Below the pieces are notes generated by a model, which had not been told where the DNA came from, made no database searches, and saw nothing but the letters and a program-made list of their open reading frames with translations. Shown in pieces: positions 33,868 through 44,356 of a DNA stretch of 64,000 bases (its first letter is position 1; each line of letters starts with the position of its first letter). A program made the position numbers and the translations under genes. The stretch spans positions 64,562,248 to 64,626,247 of the forward strand of contig CM043944.1 of assembly GCA_014529385.2 (NCBI GenBank), read 5' to 3'. This stretch comes from Adiantum capillus-veneris (taxonomy: Eukaryota; Streptophyta; Polypodiopsida; Polypodiales; Pteridaceae).

Positions 33868-34875
33868 TCATGATGAGCGCTTTTCCAGAACCACTACTTT
33901 CCCTCCTCTATAAAAGGCGATTTTCCCCTTTTCTCTTGTCGCCCTGATCTCTGGCATCAACTCTTGCATGTGTGCCACTTGTGCCAATGTAAGTTCATCT
34001 CCCAAGAAAATAGCGGTTTTCTTAAGAGTTGGCCTCTTCTTTGGAAATTCTTTCCTTATTTCTATGTTCGGAAAGCGGAGAATAAGTGTCCTATCCTTTA
34101 CGTTTCCCTTCTCATCGATTCTTTTCTTGCCCACTCTCCATGCACTTGTGTGAGTAGGCTCTGTGATGCCCATGCGTTGTAGCAGTTCCTTCACTTCTTC
34201 ATCTACATTCTCTTTGTCTTTGACTCCTGTGACCCGCACATGTAGAGCCTGATTCTTCCTTTTCTGCTCTTCCTGAATGGTCATATTAATAATGGTGGAG
34301 GTAGGTGTGGTCTCGGGCATCTAGGCCTTCCCTTTCTTCGCATCCTCAATCCATTTCTCTACTTCATCAACCTTTTCTTGTGTCTTAAAAAGACATTTCG
34401 CCCATGAAGATGCCGTTTTCGATTTTTGTTCATCTCCTTCCCGTAGAGCTTTCATCTGATCCTTCATGTCCTCGAGCTCCTTTAGCACCGACGGTTGGTC
34501 GTCTCCCTTCTCCTTAGTTGCAGATTTGCAAACCGCAAGTTCTCCTTTTAGCTCCTTGATTATTGCATCTTTTTCCCCCATGTGCTTTTCCATGTTTGTT
34601 CTGCATGCTTCAAAACTTGCTACTGCCTCATCGAGTTTCTTTTGCATAACGCATTCTGTCACATTTACTTCGGCCTTGATTAGATTTTGTAATTCAATTT
34701 TCAAGATCTTAATTTCCTCATTCTGTATCCCCCGGATCTCTCTCCTTAGTTCTCTCATCATGTCTCCATACATGGAGTTCCTGTAGCTCTCACCGCTCGC
34801 GTGCATTTCCTTCCTGATGCCATCCCTCATGTAGTTTAGCTTTGATTTGAGCATCACCTGGACCTTCTCCAACAT
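33868..34875 (-). pseudogene. LINE C ORF1: coiled coil plus RRM-like domain
   Basis: 34,875-34,321 encodes a charged, Lys/Glu-rich coiled coil (KILKIELQNLIKAEV, IIKELKGELAVCK, VLKELEDMKDQMK). After a single TAG the same frame goes on as MPETTPTST and then LHVRVTGVKDKENVDEE, SAWRVGKKR, TLILRFPNIEIRKEF, TAIFLGDELTLAQVAHM and GKIAFYRGGKVVV. This is the RRM-CTD layout of L1 ORF1p (Transposase_22 type), an RNA-binding trimer. It differs from the zinc-knuckle ORF1 of LINE A. Apart from the TAG it is intact. Confidence 0.75.
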
Positions 34876-35000
34876 TAGCTTATCACGTATCCTGGAGGTT
34901 TTCCCTACTCGTAAGGATCCTGGTGATAGTACAATATCTATGTTTCTCCGTTTAGATGTAGTTGTTTTATTTTTGGGGTGGTGTAGCTATCTACACCCGG

Positions 35001-35720
35001 CCCTTTCCCTTCGGTAGGCGGATCCATCGAACCCGAGTGGGGTAGGGTACTAGGGTACTAGGGTGAGGGACTGAGAATAGGTCAAAACTTAAAAGTGTAG
35101 CTTAAAACTTAAAAGTCTTTAGACTTTAATGTAGGAGGTATGAGGACTTTCTACGCATAGATAAATGCAAAAAAAAGGGGGTGCCAGGGCGCGCGTAGGA
35201 CAGGACTTTCTACGCGTAGAGGAGCTTGTAGAGCGGTTCAAACCTTGCAGAGAGAGAGGATCCTGTGCGTGTGAGTGTCTAAGGCCTGCACATCCGTTTC
35301 CTACCTTTGTGTAGGTCTACCCTGCGGGCCCTGTTCCCTGCGAGCCCCTATTCAATGTGCCCTGCCTCTGTTGCAAGCCTTGCCCATTGCAACCCTGCTT
35401 GACTGCATGTTTTCTGCTGCTGTCTCAAGCTCCACGTTTGATGGTCGGTGAGTTCCAAGGTCTGCGTGACTGCAGGTCTGCGCGCTGTTGTGTGGTGCAG
35501 GTCTGCGGGCTGCTGTGTGGTGCAGGTCTGGGCACTGCTATCTCAAGCTCCACGTGTTGCTGGATCCACACGAGACACAAAGTAGCGGAGCTACACTCCC
35601 AAACTGCAATGGCCCCAAACTGTGATGCCCCTTTCAGTTTTTCTTTATATTGCTTCAACAAAGTACAACTTTGTAGCTCTGATTTGCGTCTCCTGCGGAT
35701 AGCATGCTAGCGAGAGAATG
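35001..35720. other. LINE C 5' flank and short tandem repeats
   Basis: No coding region. GGGTACTA is tandemly repeated near 35,045-35,065. GACTTTCTACGC occurs at 35,142 and 35,204. GCAGGTCTG(C/G)G.GCTG occurs three times in tandem at about 30-bp spacing between 35,471 and 35,540, and TCTCAAGCTCCACG flanks that cluster on both sides. Part may be the LINE C 5' UTR. Confidence 0.4.
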
Positions 35721-36239
35721 AGAGCCCATATAACTTATTTAAAGGCCTAGGCATACCGAAATCATGCTACATGAAAAGAATCTGCTCTAAAATATCTAGG
35801 CCAAAAAGCAAGCATTCCATGGACTGTCCATACAGCGCTGCCACGTCAGCTAATGCCTCCATAATTTGTGGGTAGGTCTATAGAGCCTGCCACATCATGA
35901 GTTATTAGGCAAGTTGAGTGTGTATGTGTGTGTCCTGATTTATCTTATGTTTAGGCCTCTCAGTTGGCTCTTGTAAGTTGGGTTGGATTATGATTTTTTA
36001 TCCTAACCTATTTTGTCGCTTAAGCCACTCGACCGGGATCTCTAGGTTGGTTAGGACTTCTTCTTCTACTTCTTCTACTAGAGTTTAGGCTTCAGTAAGT
36101 TGGTAAGTCTTCTTCTTCTTCTTCTTCTTCCAGGAATGAGGTCTCTAGACCGGGATCTCTAGGTTGGTTAGGACTTCTTCTACTAGTGTTTAGGCCCCTC
36201 GACCGGGATCTACAAGTCAATCAGCTTCTCGGAAATTGC
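35721..36239. other. unassigned stretch with CT-rich duplication
   Basis: CTCTAGGTTGGTTAGGACTTC occurs near 36,038 and 36,153, each next to GACCGGGATC and followed by (TTC)n-like runs. No coding motif. Confidence 0.4.
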
Positions 36240-36555
36240 CAAGTTAGCTGTTTGTGACACGTGGTGTTTAAATGTCGAGAGTGTATGGAAGGTGGTTTTT
36301 TAATTCACCTCCAAAAGAAGAGTCATACTTTTATATGTATATCTTTTTAAAGTGCATGAGAGTATTATTGAATGGCTAAAATGGAGAATCCAACGCTAAG
36401 TAGATGATGTGATTAAGGAACATGGTATATCTTAAGCAGATGAGATTGTATGCTTGTTGGGCACGACATCACACACATTACCAAATGGCATTGTAAGGCA
36501 ACTCGACATTGCCTATACCTTAGAAAGTGTCAAGCCACCGCACAAACCAAGAATG
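36240..36555 (+). mobile_element. repeat R1, copy 2, left part
   Basis: Matches the minus strand of copy 1 (20,793-21,080) up to AAACCAAG.ATG, where copy 1 continues ACCC...GAAG but here the CACTA element begins. Read with 44,357-45,095 it rebuilds one R1 unit. Confidence 0.7.
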
Positions 36556-36583
36556 CACTATGAGAGATCGTGGTGTTTACCGC
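36556..36583 (+). repeat. CACTA left terminal inverted repeat
   Basis: CACTAT, then an imperfect match over about 28 bp to the reverse complement of 44,329-44,356. The six end bases are exact. Confidence 0.75.
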
Positions 36584-36717
36584 GGGCCATTACCGCAAAA
36601 CAAGAGAGAGGAATTCAAAATGAGGAGAGAGAATCTTTTTGATGCAGAAGCGGCACTTTACCGCACATATTACCGCGCAAATATCCGCGATTATTGCCTC
36701 AAACATTACCGCTAAGA
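36574..36717 (+). repeat. CACTA left subterminal repeats (TTACCGC)
   Basis: TTACCGC or close variants occur at TTTACCGCGGG, CATTACCGCAA, TTTACCGCAC, ATTACCGCGC and CATTACCGC within 145 bp. In characterised CACTA elements such motifs are the binding sites of the TNPA protein. Confidence 0.8.
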
Positions 36718-36952
36718 CAGGCTCGACCCCCTTCCCCCTCCCTCTCCCGCGGGTTTCCATTTAAATCCAATACAACTCCTACACTCTCTAGAATGCTTGC
36801 TCACTTCACTTAATCTCTCTTTCACTCTAAAAATTCTATACATAAATCATTGAACTCACAATAAAACCATTACAAATACTATTCATAAGCACATAACGAA
36901 ACATTTGCAAATTAATCATATATTACACCAAGTGAAAGAATGGCGAGTTTTT

Positions 36953-39850
36953 TTAATTCTCATCTTGTATAAGATCTCTACAAGCACTAGGATCCATATT
37001 CAGACCCATAGTATTCAAATCAATAAACAAATTTAGAGATTCTTCCTCCTCTCCATCACCTCCTGTAGAATCATCATCGCTTTCTTCCTCTTCCTCCTCC
37101 TCAAGATGACTATTTGCAAGGCTTGGCTGACCTTCTTCAACTTCTACTACATCTTCCTCTGCATCTTGTGGTGATGGTATGATGGGATCAATTACTGGCT
37201 CAATGTCCGTCTCTACAAAGATAGATCATCTACCCCGCGGCGTGACTAGAATGACATACCAAAGTCTTCTTTGAAATATACATGGCACATAAAAGACCTG
37301 TATGTCACACCCTAAGAATAAGCTGATATACATAACTTAAATTTTTAATTTAAGTTAATTGCACATAGCCTAAATTACCTTCTCGCAACTACTAGGATAC
37401 ACCAAGTTGTTAGTTTTTCCCCGATGGAATTGGGTGGAATCCACCATAATGAGCCCATTTTCATGTCTTTTGACCTCACCCGCAAACCATCGACACTCAA
37501 AGAGGATTTTGTGAAAAGATCTGAAATCCACTTTGATTATTCTCTCTATAGTACCACAATATCTAACCTCATCTGTTGTTGTGTCAAAGTTTTCCATCAC
37601 GCCACAATCATTAGTGGTCCGACGCTCATCTATCTTGCGGGTGCGAAAATGTCGGCCTTCGGACCAAATGGAGTTGAAAATGAGACCCTACAATCACAAT
37701 GCATAAGAGGTTACATCGCATTTCATTAAGTGATTTGCATACATGCATACATAACATATACACACTCACCTTGCGCAAGCATCCTCGCGCATACTCCCAT
37801 TCTTTAGGGCTTATTTGTTCTCCTTGTGCTTTGGCATTGGTCATGGCATTATGGATCCACTCTACTTGAATCAAGTCAGGATATTTTGCAAGCTCTTTAG
37901 GAAAAGGAGGTGCACGTCTACCTCCATGGGACCTCTTCCATGAATCTCTATCCCTTTCTCTAGCTGCGCGGGCATCCAAGTACATATTGACCCATTTGGT
38001 CATGATAGTGACATTGAGTAAAGAGTAGTTGTTGACTATGGCATGAAACTCTCTATCCATGACCAAGAGTGAGCTTTTTCCACTGGGAATGTTTGAGTGC
38101 TTCCTAGGATCCTCTTCTTCACTCCACAGACAAGGCAATGATGGATCCACTGTGATGAGATACTGTGAGACATACACAAATGCCTCTTGCACCACCCAAC
38201 CTTCTGCCATGCTCGCCTGAAAACATTAAAACCACATATTTTTATTAGTAACTCCATAGCGTTTAAATGCTATCTATATTGTATTTATTTTGCATACCTC
38301 CGGTTGTGACCTCAATCTAACAAAATCCTTTAAAGTCTTCAAGAATCTCTCCAAGAAGAAAATCCATCTAGAGTGAACCACCCCACAAATGGCAATCTCC
38401 TCAACAAGGTGAAGCAATAGGTGTATTTGGCTAACAAGGATTATACGTGGGAATGCATCCTCAATAGCACACACTGCCTCTACTGCTAGCTGATGGGCTA
38501 TTGGTATGGCTTCTACTTCTATCTCCTTGGAGCTCACAAATCTATAGGGCAAACATTATATAGTAGATGAAAAAAAATTCCAAAGTTCATGCATGCACAA
38601 CATGATATAGTACTTGAAAAAAACCCATTACCTCACAATCTCACCCACTTTGAATATTGCAGCCTTCACCTTAGTGTCCCCATAACCACTAATAGTTATG
38701 GGAAGTACAAACTACAAGCAATAAAACATCTTAGTGAATGTCAACCTATATATAAGGACACATAGACACCACAAATTGTTCTACTCTTACCTGAAGGATT
38801 TTATGCCAATCATGGGATTTCAATCCATACAATTGAGTGGAGCCACCCTTTTTGGTTTTTGTAAAAGCACCTTTGAGTGACCGCATATATCCCGTTGGAG
38901 TTCTGATGGATGCAATAACTTGCTTTGTCCGCTCTTGGTCTGCCTTTGAAATTATCCACGGTGCTTTTGGGAGAATCATCTTTCCCCGCTCCCCCATGCG
39001 GGGCGTGGCTGAAGGGGGGAGACGATGGACATGTGTCACAATTAGCATGCTCATTACGAAAGAGCACACAATATTTCACGCAAGTATGAATGCGATCATA
39101 ATCCATCCCTAATGCAGTCACCACTTCGCGGGCTTTTCGTCTGTTCTCTGGCATGTGATTGCCAGCTGGCAGCATCTTTCCTTGCAACCTATCACAAGAA
39201 GAAAGTACATTAAAAGCTAATTTATGCACTCCACAAGCATCCTTCACAATCTGTAACCATACCTCAAAAGTGCGTCGACACTAGCATTGCTCCATCCAAA
39301 CATCGCCTGAAGGTTAAGGACTTCGAGAGAAGCCCTTAAAATGGAGTAAGAGCATTTATCATATAGTGCGGTGTGTGCCGAATCGAGTAGCTCACTCCTC
39401 ATTCGCTCGGAAGCTTCTTCGCATGCACACTCTGGTTCATGCTCCTCCTCTCGTGCAAAGAGATCCTCAACCATTCTATGCAAATGGTCGTCTTCTGCAT
39501 CCACGCAAGGAGATGGGATGTGGTCACTCGGATAAGAGGGAGCAACAGTGCTTGGCTGATTTGATGTGCTTCCTCCCTCTCTAATGGATTCCTGGCGCAT
39601 GCGCTCCTCCACCCTCCTTTCCCCTCCTCCACCAACCACACGCCAATGTGGGGTGACGTCAATAGCCGCAACAATTCGCGGATTGTTTGTTTCCATCTGT
39701 GCACGCTTGCGAGGATCGTCCCATAGTCCATAATCTTCTACATGGCTCAAGCATATCCGTCGAAGTCGAGCAATGGCGCATTTGCACCGTACGCATGGGC
39801 ATAGTAATCGCTCGGCCAACCATCGTGATCTATTCGGTTCAGTGGACGGG
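36953..39850 (-). pseudogene. CACTA TPase (TNPD type), catalytic core deleted
   Basis: Domains on the minus strand, in order: a Transpos_assoc-like start RLLCPCVRCKC (39.8 kb), MFGWSNASVDALL, LGMDYDRIHTCVKYC and CDTC (39.1 kb), then directly KAPWIISKADQERTK and TPTGYM (38.95 kb), LYGLKSHDWHKIL, the DUF4218 region LLLHLVEEIAICG and RWIFFLERFLKTLK, AEGWVVQEAF, the DUF4216 region KILFECRWFAGEV (37.5 kb), WYVILVTPRG, and an acidic tail ending LIQDEN. The transposase_21 DDE core expected between CDTC and KAPW is absent. An in-frame TGA follows TPRGR. The start exon is uncertain: about 39,819-39,850. Confidence 0.85.
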
Positions 39851-39859
39851 CCAAAATCA

Positions 39860-40390
39860 TCTCAAGCAACCTATATTAATAAATTACATACACTAATTAA
39901 AATCAAAGTACCAAAGAATGTTAATAAAATATCAGTAAAAAGTAAAAATTAACCATTTAGGTAAAAATGTCAATTTCAAAGTACTAGAAATACTTTCATT
40001 TTATATATATTTTATAAAAAACATAGTACCAATAGATTGTGAGGATCAATAGTAATAATGTCAGAATGTGGCCATCTGTTTATTTGGCTCGAATTTGCGC
40101 TGCGGTAATGTTTGCGGTAAGAGATGCAGTAATACTCGCGGTAATAGGAGCGAAAAATCAAATTTCAATTTTTTTTTTAAATACGGGCACCCGCGTGCCC
40201 CGCGAAGTTCAAAGCCCTAAAATTCGAATTTCATCGTCTTCTCCACAGAAGCCGAGAGCGCGAACCTCACAACCTTGAGCTCTACCTCCATCTCTAATCT
40301 TCTACTCTCCACCATCTCTACTCTTCCACTCTCCTACCCTCTCCCAACAAGCGCTTCAATTCCATGTAAGTTTTGTTGTTATGTTTTTTG
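39860..40390. promoter_or_regulatory. TPase upstream region with internal GCGGTAAT cluster
   Basis: From 40,098 to 40,150 GCGGTAAT, GCGGTAAG and CGCGGTAATAG occur close together, the same motif as in the subterminal regions. A hairpin-forming GGGCAC-CCGC-GTGCCC follows at 40,185-40,200. No coding sequence. The motif could let the element's own DNA-binding protein act on the TPase promoter. Confidence 0.5.
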
Positions 40391-41950
40391 ATTTTTTCAC
40401 ACGCATACACACACATGCATACACACATGCATACACTCATACACACGCATGCACACACATGCATACACATGCATACACACACACTAATTAGTGCATGTGT
40501 ACGTTCATTACACACTAATTACACACACTAATTAGTGCATGTGTTCTTTACACACACTAATTAGTGTGTGCATTATTCTAATGCACACACTAATTAGTGT
40601 AAATAAAGACACACCAAAACTTAAATTTGTTAATTATTAGTTACTTGCAAAATCTAAACTTGTTAGATTTTATTACTTGCATAACCTAATATGTTAAATT
40701 TGGGATTAGCCATGCACACACTAATTAGTGTGTGATTAGTGTGTGCATTGACCAATGTGATTGGCCAATGCACACACTAATTAGTGTGTTATTAGTGTGT
40801 GCATTGGACAATGTGATTGGTCAATGCACACACTAATTAGTGCTCATTAACACACACTAATTTGTGTGTGATTAGTGTGTGCATTGACCAATGTGATTGG
40901 TCAATGTACACACTAATTATTGTGATATTAGTGTGTGCATTGGCCAATGTGATTGGTCAATGCACACACTAATTAGTGTGTTATTAGTGTGTGCATTGGC
41001 CAATGTGATTGGTCAATGCACACACTAATTAGTGCTCATTAACACACACTAATTTGTGTGTGATTAGTGTGTGCATTGACCAATGTGATTGGTCAATGTA
41101 CACACTAGTTAGTGTGTGCATTGGCCAATGTGATTGGTCAATGCACACATTAATTAGTTTTGGATTAGTGTGTGCATTGGTCAATTGGATTGGCCAATAC
41201 ACACATTATTTAGTGTATGTGATTAGTGTGTGCATTGGCCAATGTGATTGGTCAATACACACACTATTTAGTGTGTGATTAGTGTGTGCATTGGCCAATG
41301 TGATTGGTCAATGTGATTGGTCAATGTGATTGGCCAATGTGATTGGCCAATGTGATTGATCAATGCACACACTAATTAGTGTGTTATTAGTGTGTGCATT
41401 GGCCAATGTGATTGGTCAATGCACACACTAATTAGTGCTCATTAACACACACTAATTTGTGTGTGATTAGTGTGTGCATTGACCAATGTGATTGGTCAAT
41501 GTACACACTAATTAGTGTGCTATTAGTGTGTGCATTGGCCAATGTGATTGGTCAATGCACACATTAATTATTTTTGGATTAGTGTGTGCATTGGTCAATT
41601 GGATTGGCCAATACACACATTATTTAGTGTATGTGATTAGTGTGTGCATTGGCCAATGTGATTGGTCAATACACACACTATTTAGTGTGTGATTAGTGTG
41701 TGCATTGACCAATGGAATTGGCCAATGCACACACTAATTAGTGTGTGATTAGTCCAATTACACAAGCCAATGCACACACTAATTAGTGTATGTTAACACA
41801 CACTAATTAGTGTGTGCACAATCTAATGCACACACTAATTAGTGTGTGCACAAGCCAATGCACACACTAATTAGTGTATGTTAACACACACTAATTAGTG
41901 TGTGCACAAGCCAATTACACAAGCCAATGCTAAAACACACACTAATTATG
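40391..41950. repeat. palindrome field between divergent CACTA genes
   Basis: About 1.5 kb is built from two palindromic words, CACTAATTAGTG and CATTGGCCAATG (with the variant ATTGGTCAATG), linked by TGTGTGCA / TGCACACA. They recur dozens of times and could form many alternative hairpins. CCAAT/ATTGG words occur at almost every unit. The start (40,398-40,480) is a (CA)n/CATACA microsatellite. The field lies between the starts of the TPase and TNPA-type genes. It has no stable coding content. Confidence 0.9.
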
Positions 41951-42307
41951 TTAAATTAAACAACAATCACCACAAAAACAGAAACATACCTCCATGATTA
42001 AGTCGTAGGTGACGTATTAGGTCCCAATGACCGTCCAAGTGATCACGCAATCGATCACACTAATCATAAACACAATAATGTCTTATTAGTCAATACACAC
42101 ACTAATATCTTATTAGCACTCGAGGCTTTGCAAGACTCTTTTATAGGTTGTAGACACACATTGGATTCATTCCACATTGGATTCTTTCAACATTGGAAAC
42201 TATAGAGAATCCAATGTTAAAAAATCCAATGTTTGAAAAAAATCAATGTGTAAATTTTTAATCATATATTCAAATTCTATACCTTAGTTTAATCTTTGTC
42301 ATAATAA

Positions 42308-43806
42308 ATGTATACCATGTCTTCTTCTTCCACACCACGCTTTCTCAGCATTGAGGATTTCATGGCAAACGGGATGTCATATCCCGTCGCTCTCTCTGCC
42401 TATCATTCACAGACGTCGCCTCAGCAGTCATCATGATCATCAGGGTTCGGCTGGTTTTGGGACGCTCTAGGTGGGTCCACTGTCGTACCTGTGACCAATC
42501 CAGATGTGGAGAGGGCATTGCGTCTTCAGGCTGAGTGGTTAGGTTCACAACAGACCCTTACACAACGCTATTCACCGGCGCAACTAGCAGCTTTTGGATT
42601 ATCAGAGATCTCTACTCCGACTGGTGGCACTCCATACCTGCAAAGTTTTCCAGCTACAGCTCCAGGTTCAACTTTTCCTTCACAGGGTCCAACGCCCCAG
42701 GGTCTGACTCCGTTGGGTGCGACTTCACAGGGTCCGATGCCACGGGCGTCCACCTATCCATCACCTATCCCACCTTCTGTCCCAGATTCACGTCGGTGCT
42801 CTTCTGGCAGTCAGCGTCAGGGCAGCTCGCGCGCTAGCGTCGGTCGATCTCGACGAGGGAGCGGAGCTAGTTGTTGTTTTGGGGGGGGGGGGGGGAGTAC
42901 TACAGATTCTCCTCCACAGTCACCGCTCCCTGCTCCAGCAGAAGATGAGGACCATGACATGCCTTCACCAGATGCTCGCGGGTTATACTACCAGGTTCAT
43001 AGAGGAGGTATGGTGGATCTCGGGACAGCACAGGGTAGGAGATTCCGCACACACGTCAACCAATTAATCCACTCCACATATATCAATTGTTTTCTCAAAT
43101 TTGATCAGCAAGATCCCTACAACCTCACATATATAGAGACAACCATGCATATGCGTTTCCCCAACCGTGAGGGGCAACAATTCTCAAGGCAATGGTTGCA
43201 AGAGCATGTCAAAACATTTCTGAAGAACAAAAAATCTAGTGTGAGGAGAGCGGCAAAGACAATGGAGTCTCCAGAGCATAGCTATCGGCCAGGAAATGTC
43301 CATGATGTGGAGTGGGAGACCGCTATGGGCGAGAAAGAGGACGAAAGGGCAACCGGTGCGAGGATGTATACGCGTCAAGTTGAGGCCAGATCCCATCACA
43401 CTCCTACGCATTATGGTTCGGGAGGAAAAACGGCTTGGAAAGACAAATATGTAAGTAAAAATATTAGTTTATTTGTAAAAAATCTAATGTTTTTCATTTA
43501 ATTAATTGGTTGCTATTTTTTGTCAGTATAACATTACCATGAGTCGCCCGACCAGAGAAGTGCAGAGATATAGAGAGAACCATACCGAGTATCAAACTTG
43601 GTGTTGGTTGTTTGAAAATCAAATGATCTCTCGAGAGGAGTTTGAAAATGTGTGCAGAACTCTGCAACATGTAAGTTTAATCTTATCTAAATAATCAAAT
43701 TGTTGATTTTATATCAAATATTAAATAACAAAGTGTTAATTGTTTCTTTTTTATGGTTTTGCAGAGTCAAGGAGTTCCATGTGAAATGCTGCCAACTCCC
43801 CCATGA
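42308..43806 (+). pseudogene. CACTA second gene (TNPA / plant transposase type), one stop
   Basis: Three exons with good splice sites: 42,308-43,450 (donor TAT/GTAAGT), 43,527-43,670 (acceptor TTTTTTGTCAG, donor CAT/GTAAGT) and 43,765-43,806 (acceptor GGTTTTGCAG), all phase 0, ending CEMLPTPP-stop. The N-terminus is Ser/Pro/Gln-rich. The conserved domain reads DLGTAQGRRFRTHVNQL, WLQEHVKTFLKNKKS and ARSHHTPTHYGSGGKTAWKD, and exon 2 TWCWLFENQMISREEFENV, as in plant En/Spm second-gene transposases. One TGA at 42,434 interrupts a serine run. A poly(G) run lies at 42,882-42,894. The protein would bind the subterminal repeats. Confidence 0.8.
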
Positions 43807-44054
43807 GCATCCTCTATTTTGTATACACGGGCCCCGTTTGCCCTATCCCACATGACCATACTCTACTTTGTACACGCGGACTTTTTTTGCCCTTTATGTA
43901 AATGCAATACCTATCATTTTTTGGCTCAATACCTCCCCCAATTGTAATTCCACTTATGTAAATGAAATTATCAATCTTTTTTTGGCTCAATGTATTGTCC
44001 AATTGTGATATTTTGTTGTAATTAATAATAATTTTGTAAAATAAATAAAAAAAT

Positions 44055-44102
44055 AGATGACCTTTTGGATGGTCCTGCAAAGGACAATCCAAACGGTCAT
44101 CT
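44055..44102. terminator. long hairpin downstream of the TNPA-type gene
   Basis: AGATGACC.TTTGGAT..GTCCT and its complement AGGAC..ATCCAAA.GGTCATCT form a stem of about 20 bp with a tiny loop (GCAA). It lies 250 bp after the stop codon and just before the right subterminal repeats. A role in 3'-end formation is inference. Confidence 0.55.
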
Positions 44103-44116
44103 GTTTTTTTATAATA

Positions 44117-44345
44117 AATCGCTTCGCGGTAATGCTAGCGATAAGCCTGACGCGGTAATATGTGAGGGTACTGTTGCAGCAAAGCACGCGGTAATATTTG
44201 TGGAAATATTGCCGCATCCATTACCACATCAGTTACCGCTAGACCATTACCGCCAGCTTTTCCGCAGTATTTGTCGCGTACGGGAATTTTTATATTTCAA
44301 GTTTGTTTGTTTTTTTGCGGTAATGTGAGCGATAATACCGCGCAT
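44117..44345 (-). repeat. CACTA right subterminal repeats
   Basis: GCGGTAAT occurs directly several times (TCGCGGTAATG, ACGCGGTAATA, GCGGTAATG) and TTACCGC in the opposite sense (CAGTTACCGC, CATTACCGCC). It mirrors the left cluster. Confidence 0.8.
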
Positions 44346-44356
44346 ATGTTATAGTG
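44329..44356 (-). repeat. CACTA right terminal inverted repeat
   Basis: Ends ..CATATGTTATAGTG. The last six bases are the exact complement of the left end. Confidence 0.75.

Larger units (their letters stand above)
30540..35000 (-). mobile_element. LINE C with L1-type ORF1
   Basis: A second LINE type, on the minus strand. ORF1 (34,875-33,868) has a coiled coil followed by an RRM-like/CTD region, as in vertebrate-type L1. ORF2 (33,849-30,562) has an EEP endonuclease, RT with an intact YADD, and a cysteine-rich tail. Only a few stops and two frameshifts are present, so the copy is younger than LINEs A and B. The 5' end is probably near 35,000 and the 3' end below 30,540. Neither is fixed by a target duplication. 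Confidence 0.75.
36556..44356. mobile_element. CACTA (En/Spm) transposon, 7,801 bp, defective
   Basis: The left end begins CACTATGAGAGATCG and the right end, reverse complemented, CACTATAACATATGC. Both run on to ..TTACCGC / ..TTATCGC. The 3-bp flanks are ATG on the left and CTG on the right, and R1 copy 1 shows the single ATG of the empty site. Inside are two divergent genes: a TPase (minus) lacking its catalytic core and a second, TNPA-type gene (plus). Between them is a field of palindromes. Subterminal repeats with the core TTACCGC / GCGGTAA lie at both ends. With the catalytic core deleted it could move only with help from another copy. Confidence 0.9.

Noticed and set aside
35357-35710. 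117-codon cysteine/leucine-rich ORF
   Set aside because: It overlaps a cluster of 30-bp tandem repeats and has no known domain. It lies in the presumed LINE C 5' flank.
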